A stretch of DNA of 12,337 nucleotides from NCBI GenBank assembly GCA_027604665.1, contig JADGIZ010000526.1:1-12337 (forward strand), written 5' to 3'. Below are positions 7,085-12,337 of the stretch, one piece after another (position 1 is the stretch's first letter; every line of letters starts with the position of its first letter). The translations under genes were made by a program, and so were the position numbers. The notes under the pieces are model-generated. The model worked only from the letters and a program-made list of their open reading frames with translations, had not been told where the DNA came from and searched no databases. The DNA comes from Polyrhizophydium stewartii. Taxonomy: Eukaryota; Chytridiomycota; Chytridiomycetes; Rhizophydiales.

Positions 7085-7192
7085 ATGTAGCGCTCGGCCT
7101 GATCGCGGCTGACCATCGTTACATTCCGTTGGGCCCCGATTATAGTATTACACGTGGTCGCATGGGTCGATACTTAGTAGGCTGCTAGCTAA
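7085..7192 (+). other. GC-rich island with short recoded frame
   Basis: This island is clearly GC-richer than the spacer around it, with CGCTCGGCC, GATCGCGGC, TGGGCCCCG and GGTCGCATGGGTCG. A plus-strand frame from ATG at 7085 to TAA at 7190-7192 is open for 35 codons if TAG (three times) and TGA (once) are sense. Its chain is hydrophobic (LTIVTFRWAP, then IIVLHVVAW). The island may instead be a GC cluster of the type scattered through this window. No known gene fragment was recognised. Confidence 0.2.
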
Positions 7193-7632
7193 AGATTAAT
7201 AATAGCTCATATTTTTACCAATAGTCTTTATACTAGCTTAATCTTGTTTGATATCAATAATTTTTAATTATATTTAAACTATGTGATAAAAAATCAATTT
7301 GTGTTAAATAAGGAAGCTAAATTCGTACCCCCTATTAATCGAAGAGGCGCTATTTGATTACTGGGATAAAGAGTTCTAAATCTCGATTACTTATATGGAT
7401 ATTTATGACCGATCTAACATATTTTTAGGGACCCAGCTAAGATTGATTAGATTAATAATGAGCAATTTGGCCCATAGCATTAATGCTAAATAGATAAGGA
7501 ATTGTCAATTATTATTACAAAAGCTAGATATTAATTTAGCGGCTTTATTAATATCTGAACATTGGGACAATATAATTAAACCATTATAGAGATTACTCGC
7601 ATACCAGATTCAGAAGAGGATCTAGTTAATTA

Positions 7633-7827
7633 TTAATAGAAAGTTAGACCAATAACTGAAGAGGCTGGGTCCCATAAGCTTTTAAAAATAGTAATGGTAG
7701 TTGGAAAACCGCCCGCCAATATGCTAATCAGCGTCAGATACTTTAAATAACAGCCAGTAACAATATAAACTAGCCAACTTACTGCATAAATATGCAAGCA
7801 ACAACTTCGCAAATGCTCGTAGATCAT
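7633..7827 (-). CDS. Hypothetical 64-residue hydrophobic ORF
   Basis: I do not recognise this ORF. It runs from ATG at 7827 to a TAA immediately below 7633 in the ordinary code and needs no recoding. Residues about 12-40 are largely hydrophobic (containing AVSWLVYIV and LISILAGGF) and could span a membrane once or twice. It stands alone in spacer about 30 bases from a 45-bp dispersed repeat (7859-7903). No family motif, conserved neighbour or unusual start context supports it. A chance frame is the simplest explanation. Confidence 0.15.
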   Translation of the reverse strand: MIYEHLRSCCLHIYAVSWLVYIVTGCYLKYLTLISILAGGFPTTITIFKSLWDPASSVIGLTFY

Positions 7828-7858
7828 AATATCCTTATGACAATTTTGTAAGAATTAC

Positions 7859-7903
7859 ATTAAGCTATGATTCGCTAATAGGCAATATGTATACAGGTAA
7901 CTC
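7859..7903 (+). repeat. 45-bp dispersed direct repeat, copy 1 (copy 2 at 11190-11234)
   Basis: It begins ATTAAGCTATGATTCGC and ends ACAGGTAACTC. The two copies differ at one base (TGTATACAGG against TGTAGACAGG) and lie 3.3 kb apart in the same orientation. Flanks differ completely: copy 1 runs into the GC cluster GGGTCTTCGGCC, copy 2 into AT-rich spacer. Confidence 0.75.
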
Positions 7904-7904
7904 G

Positions 7905-7927
7905 GGTCTTCGGCCTCCCTACGATCA
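7905..7927. repeat. GC cluster with TTC-loop hairpin
   Basis: GGTC-TTC-GGCC forms a 4-bp stem with one wobble, followed by TCCCTACGATCAGC. The CCTCCCTACGATC portion recurs at 8171-8183, directly before GGCCC. Confidence 0.4.
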
Positions 7928-8008
7928 GCTTCAGATAGAATTTCTTCTATTTTTTAATAAGCAGCCTAAAGACTATAAATAGAGACATAATCCATATAAT
8001 GATTATAC

Positions 8009-8096
8009 GTACTCAACCGAGTACAAGCACAGCAGCGAGGCGGAGTGCCAAAGGCCCTCCTTGAATAATATATTAATGGGCGCCTTTGGCGTCTCC
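8009..8096. repeat. Double-hairpin element
   Basis: The first hairpin is GTACTC-AACC-GAGTAC (8009-8024). The second is a long stem: GGAG (8042-8045) with CTCC (8093-8096), then GCCAAAGGC (8047-8055) with GCCTTTGGC (8082-8090), then a further CC/GG past a bulge. The loop is AT-rich. Two adjacent GC hairpins in AT-rich spacer is the build described for double-hairpin elements in Allomyces and other lower-fungal mitochondrial DNA. Confidence 0.55.
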
Positions 8097-8129
8097 CTAT
8101 CCAGATATTAGCGAGTAACCCATGGTCGG

Positions 8130-8150
8130 CTACTCTTAATCTAATAAGTA
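8130..8150 (+). repeat. 21-bp direct repeat, copy 1 (copy 2 at 10118-10138)
   Basis: An exact match beginning CTACTCTTAATC and ending AATAAGTA. In both places it is preceded by a GTCGGC motif (8125-8130; 10109-10114), so it is attached to the scattered GC-cluster family. Confidence 0.6.
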
Positions 8151-8514
8151 TATAAAGCTTATTTATTTTACCTCCCTACGATCGGCCCTTTCCGAACCTA
8201 TGTAACTACTCTTTTACTATTTGTAGGCTATAATAGAATATATCTCCGGTCTATTCATCAACTAATTAGAGCTCTATTAATCGGCTTATTGAATACTATA
8301 TAATAGCCTCTTTGTTATCTTCCGCTGTAGCTATATTAATCGACCATCTATCTTATATTTAAAATAGATCAGGCATATATGTTCTAATCATTATTTTAAT
8401 TAATCTAATGATACGATCCTCAATATATAGATAAGGAATACAAGTAAATATAGCTAGAATTAATGAAATATAAGACTATTATCTACTCAAGGAATTATCT
8501 CTAATCTATTGACG

Positions 8515-8532
8515 TTAAGCTTAAGCATAAAT
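8515..8532 (+). repeat. 18-bp repeat TTAAGCTTAAGCATAAAT, copy 1 (copy 2 at 9781-9798)
   Basis: An exact repeat containing the palindrome TTAAGCTTAA. Copy 2 lies in the loop of a 9-bp hairpin (9771-9779/9803-9811); copy 1 has no such stem. Confidence 0.5.
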
Positions 8533-8883
8533 AAGTTAGTAATTTCTGTTAACTATCGTCTAATCAGCCCATTGTCATTTAAACTATCGAATATATATTC
8601 ACAAGGCTAATCAGCTGCTATTTTTAGTTATATGAACATACCATACGATCCATTATATTGATCAGCTATTAATATATAAGCATAAAGATATACATATATT
8701 TCGGGCATAGATAACCAGCAGCATATATATCTTTCTTAGGCATACTATTAAACTTCTCAAACTAGCTAGATCTATTTTCGAATATCCTTTTAATCGCTCT
8801 ATATATTTGATCAGCAGTTAAATAAGAACCTATCATCTATATTATCCTATGTAAGATCTTTAGCAGAATAAGTTTATATATTA

Positions 8884-8940
8884 AAGCGCTCGGGTACCGT
8901 CCGTGGCTGCCCGACGTTTGCTACTCCTTGCCTCGCGCTT
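8884..8940. repeat. GC-rich nested hairpin
   Basis: AAGCGC (8884-8889) pairs with GCGCTT (8935-8940). Inside, TCGGG (8890-8894) pairs with CCCGA (8910-8914), capped by CC/GG (8897-8898/8905-8906). The remaining segment 8915-8934 is unpaired. This is one of the most GC-rich patches of the right half. Confidence 0.5.
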
Positions 8941-9770
8941 AAAGTCTTACAGTTAATTATATGTCGGAAGGGGATGCTTTCTCCACCATTAAGTCATCTA
9001 AATCCTATCTTGGTAATAGGTGGTCAATTTATCAGGTAATAAAATAAGCCTCATCAGTAACCATTTACTTTATAACATTTATATCTATTAACTAGATGTT
9101 TAATAAACAAGTTAACCTGTTATGCCAACTACATATTATTAATCTAATAACCTGTTCTGAGGCTATAATAATATTTTAGGCATCCCTCTGATCGGCCCCA
9201 TGTCTACTAATTCTATTCCCCGCCATTATTTATCATCTATTAATTATACCGTATCTGAAGGATGGTCTATCTAATTACATGGTATCCGAGGAAGGGAAAT
9301 AGATCTAATCACTTAGTGCCCAGGCAGCGCGCGTTAAGTCTATCTATTTATTGATATCTAGAGAGGGTTATCACTCTATTTATCTCTCGAAATAAATACT
9401 TAAAGCACCCATTAGAATAAGCATCCCTATATAATCATCTATTCGCATTACTAAGCAAGCATAAATAATCAATTAGAATCTCCTATCTAAACTAAACAAT
9501 ATCTTAATTATCCCCCAAAGCATCTCTAGCATAGTTCTCGTAATCCTTTATGATTAGAACTACCAGTGTACATCTAGTGATCAGCGGCCTGGTCATATTC
9601 CTGTTACTATATATAATATTTGCATTCGAGCCTTATATTATAAATCAATTTACCACCCATACATTAATTACCCTTATTGGATATATCTTATTACCATTTA
9701 TATAAAACTATTACTACCTACCCTTGGATGGATGTCGGGGCACTATATCGATTATACCGAATACTAATAC

Positions 9771-9811
9771 GCCATCATAATTAAGCTTAAGCATAAATCT
9801 ACTATGATGGC
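9771..9811. repeat. Hairpin GCCATCATA/TATGATGGC
   Basis: A perfect 9-bp stem (9771-9779 with 9803-9811) presenting the 18-bp repeat motif in its loop. Confidence 0.5.
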
Positions 9812-10437
9812 ATAATCTGATTACTGCTGACAAAGGGGTCGGTCAACTTCCACTATACCAGCCTTATAAATTCTGCCCCTATCTTGAATAATAGATTATA
9901 TTTATTCCTCTATAATCCATCCTGGTTATTAACTGGTCTATCTATTAAGCATCAGCAGGATATCTGGGGAGATTAATCTACTTCGTTACCGATCCTATTT
10001 ATCTAATCTTTCCCGTAATACCCGTTATCTGATATGGGTATCTTTACCAATGGTTATCTAATTCTAGGACGGCACCCTAAATCTAATTTATCTTATGGTC
10101 TCCTGTTAGTCGGCCCCCTACTCTTAATCTAATAAGTAAATCCTATATTTATTAGCCAATATATTTTGCCCCCCTATAATAGCAGTTAACATCCTCTAGT
10201 AATAACGATCAGCTGATATTTATCTACATATAAATATACTATAAGCAGCAAGAAGCTTATGGTATTAATATCGTTCCCAACTTCGATATATATAATATAC
10301 GCTTTATATTCATACTAAATTGGTTATATATAATAGATATTCGATCCCCTATTTATTTTTAGCTTACATCTAATTAACTAGATTCTCTAATTAAAACATC
10401 CATAGCCTTAGAAGTAAATCGTAGCCAACCATAGGAA

Positions 10438-10477
10438 GGGCATCGTGATAAGATTGACTTAGGTAAATACGATGCCC
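10438..10477. repeat. Hairpin GGGCATCGT/ACGATGCCC
   Basis: A perfect 9-bp GC-rich stem (10438-10446 with 10469-10477) around a 22-base loop, isolated in AT-rich spacer. Confidence 0.55.
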
Positions 10478-10905
10478 CTAATAATATATAGCCTCATAGT
10501 AGTCCCTGGTATAGCATTAGATCCAGTATCCAGATAGTTTAATAACCAGAATAGTAAGGTATCCATATAATTCTATAAATAGATCATAAGATTGACGATT
10601 AGATACGCCTAGAAGGAAAGGATACAGGTATTTAAAAATTATAATTAATAGTATTATTGTAGCCGAATGTCGCTCCTTCTTAATATATGTTAGCGTCAGC
10701 CTTAACTGAATAATAGATTCGATAGTTATTGATTACGTATATTAGATAAATAATTATTGCCGATAGATAGATAAGAAATATTGCAAATGCATACCTAATT
10801 ATCCGTAATAAGCATTAAATACTAGTTGAACATGAATTATAATAAAACGCTAATCAGACCCGTTCTAATTAATAGTATATAGTACTATGATAACCTAAGG
10901 AGATG

Positions 10906-10939
10906 GCGGCCACCGCGACTAGGTCCAACGTCTACGTTG
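10906..10939. repeat. Compact double-hairpin element
   Basis: GCGG-CCA-CCGC (10906-10916) is followed after nine bases by CAACG-TCTA-CGTTG (10926-10939, inner pairs extendable). Two small GC hairpins side by side match the size and build of described mitochondrial double-hairpin elements. Confidence 0.55.
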
Positions 10940-11189
10940 ATAGCGATGTAATATTTAGTATACTTTATATGGGTGGCTCTAGCCCTTATCTTATATCGGT
11001 GTGTAGCCCTTAATATATTATTTATATCTCGATACACTTAAACCAGACCCGGTGCAAACTAATTATACCGATGTGTCGATTTATCCCCTCAAATTTATGG
11101 TTATCGATTCGACTTCTTAAATAAAAGCGTAGCGACCGTAATAAATAGATGTGCTTATTAGAATCAAATTTAATACAAGCTGGTTAAAT

Positions 11190-11234
11190 ATTAAGCTATG
11201 ATTCGCTAATAGGCAATATGTAGACAGGTAACTC
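11190..11234 (+). repeat. 45-bp dispersed direct repeat, copy 2
   Basis: Same orientation as 7859-7903, with 44 of 45 bases identical. In DNA otherwise without long repeats, this points to a recent duplication or a conserved functional element. Confidence 0.75.
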
Positions 11235-11557
11235 TAGCTATATTTATATAATATTTCTGATTCTAGACTACACAGCGGCACATTTCTAGAATTTTATCTA
11301 TATATTAGTTAGGAAATCGTGTGCTTGGATGTTATATAGTATACCAAACTAATTTATTCCCGTATTTAGTGCTCTTTTTACCCGACATATATAAAGAGAA
11401 ATCCGCCTAAATAATATAAGTGTGTCAGATATCTCTATAAACTAATATAATCAGTTAATCGGAATTATGGGCCCTATATAATTAAAAATAACCTGAACCG
11501 TAACATATGAAATCGCGGCAGTTAAACCTAAATTATTTAAGGGGCCCCCATATTCTT

Positions 11558-11649
11558 ATTGGTATTGACTCACCAGCTCCTCCGTGGGCCCCATTCACCT
11601 ATTGTCACATATTTAAGTTGATGGGCCTTCGGCCCCCTGTAATACCAAT
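11558..11649. repeat. Inverted repeat enclosing TTC-loop GC hairpin
   Basis: ATTGGTATT (11558-11566) is the reverse complement of AATACCAAT (11641-11649). Inside is GGGCC-TTC-GGCCC (11623-11635) and a GTGGGCCCCA patch (11584-11593), with a GGGGCCCC palindrome just outside (11541-11548). The outer arms match the palindrome at 6975-6989, so ATTGGTA/TACCAAT may be a preferred flank or target. Confidence 0.5.
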
Positions 11650-12156
11650 TAACTAGTTGTTATTATAAACCCCTTTTATTTCTAATAAACTCATAGCTCA
11701 GGCTCATTTTAATGTCCTATTTTTATCTCTTTCTTCTAATCAACTTTGGCATCATTAACATCTAGTTTTAAGCCATTAATGGTTTATTATAATAAAGTTA
11801 AATCTTACCCGATGGAAGTCTCCTTTATTTAGCTATTATTCATAAATTCCAAGTTCAATTTGACCCGATCCCTAATATCCTCTATTATATTTATTATTTA
11901 TAAACTCAGGTTAATAACGATTCAATCTAACATCTTATTTAGTATCTCTGTTTAATAAAATGCGGGTTAATCACCTCTTATTGCTTATTTATATATTCGT
12001 CAATAAATATTAATTTAATTACATAATATTTAATAATTAGCTAACAGATACGTCAATCCTACTAGACTCTCTCAGATAAGGATATACTACTGTATTGATA
12101 TTACTAAAAGGTAATCGCCCCACCGAGTTGCTATTCACTTATTAGGCTATTTACAA

Positions 12157-12180
12157 CCCTATCCCTGGAATCGAACCAGG
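12157..12180 (-). other. tRNA-like T arm with 3' acceptor strand; rest of cloverleaf not found
   Basis: The minus strand carries CCTGG-TTCGATT-CCAGG, a canonical T stem and loop, followed by GATAGGG where a 3' acceptor strand would be. A TATC-type partner for positions 4-7, a D arm and a convincing anticodon arm could not be assembled from the next 110 bases upstream. One weak anticodon arm (loop ATTAGAT, formal anticodon UAG) has an internal G-A mismatch. It may be a tRNA fragment, a degenerate tRNA, a tRNA interrupted by an insertion, or a tRNA with strongly reduced arms. Confidence 0.35.
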
Positions 12181-12337
12181 ATTCAATATAATCTAATTCT
12201 ATACACCCTTTCTTAACATAAGTCGAGATTATCGCATAGCTTCCACTTACCAAGGCGTCATTATAGCATGTTAATTTATTATGAGGTCGCTAGCGTCAGC
12301 TCGCGCCTAGCGACGCCGCTTAATAATGGATGAGTTC
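12181..12337. other. Right-end spacer with GC hairpin GTCGCTAG/CTAGCGAC
   Basis: GTCGCTAG (12286-12293) pairs perfectly with CTAGCGAC (12307-12314), with two more CG pairs possible past a one-base bulge. Upstream of it, on the minus strand, is the unassembled region beside the T arm. The window ends 23 bases later without a gene start that I can see. Confidence 0.45.

Larger units (their letters stand above)
8190..11540. other. Long AT-rich spacer between clusters, no gene seen
   Basis: Apart from the hairpins and repeats listed, no tRNA, rRNA or supported frame was found. CTATTTAT, TCTAAT and TATATA runs dominate. The plus strand in 8150-10350 seems to carry more C than G outside clusters. 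A small hairpin ATACCC/GGGTAT lies at 10018-10023/10036-10041. Confidence 0.45.

Noticed and set aside
7085..7165. Fragment of SSU or LSU rRNA because of the GC richness
   Set aside because: None of the universally conserved rRNA strings (530 loop, decoding site, sarcin-ricin or peptidyl-transferase motifs) were recognised on either strand.
7388..7396. Second ATATAAGTA promoter match (minus strand)
   Set aside because: It lies in spacer with no gene immediately downstream, and the motif is expected about once by chance in DNA this AT-rich.
12181..12260. tRNA-Leu(UAG) built on the T arm at 12157-12180
   Set aside because: The anticodon stem has a G-A mismatch, no D arm can be formed, and no acceptor strand matches GATAGGG.

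Overview
This window looks like an AT-rich organellar, almost certainly mitochondrial, intergenic tract. It has no long open reading frame in any frame. The only genes that can be called firmly are two minus-strand tRNAs, a tRNA with anticodon CUC (5345-5418) and tRNA-Tyr with anticodon GUA (5699-5780). In both, positions 4-7 of the acceptor stem pair perfectly, while positions 1-3 are mismatched (Tyr) or mismatched/wobble (CUC) against 3' strands that supply GGGGG or CCCC. Defects limited to the first three acceptor positions are the genomic signature of mitochondrial 5' tRNA editing, known from chytrid and monoblepharid fungi (Spizellomyces, Monoblepharella, Harpochytrium, Hyaloraphidium) and from amoebozoans such as Acanthamoeba. 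Together with many short GC-rich hairpins in AT-rich spacer, this points to a chytrid-type fungal mitochondrion. An amoebozoan or another protist remains possible.

Layout. Positions 1-1510 are richer in GC and very different from the rest. They contain nested inverted repeats, two units bounded by an ACCATCTA...TAGATGGT boundary motif, three diverged copies of a 75-100 nt structured module (764-856, 1248-1344, 1422-1498), and a minus-strand run of overlapping reading frames (7-1047) that are open only if UAG and UGA are sense codons. Positions 1510-5344 are AT-rich spacer with a few hairpins and a pyrimidine tract (about 3630-3727). Positions 5345-5780 hold the tRNA pair with a GC hairpin between them. 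Positions 5781-12156 are a second long spacer with two weak hydrophobic ORFs (5841-6050, 7633-7827), several GC clusters and double hairpins (6874, 7085, 8009-8096, 8884-8940, 10438-10477, 10906-10939, 11558-11649), a 45-bp repeat (7859/11190) and shorter repeats. The right end has a tRNA-like T arm (12157-12180) and a GC hairpin (12286-12314).

No rRNA, respiratory-chain protein, CRISPR array, transposase or recognisable intron was found. If the genome is of the chytrid type, the tRNAs would be transcribed and then repaired at the 5' end by a nucleus-encoded editing activity. The GC hairpins are best read as mobile or RNA-processing elements scattered through spacer DNA. All small ORFs listed are hypothetical: with only TAA as stop, open stretches of about 60 codons are expected by chance in DNA this AT-rich.
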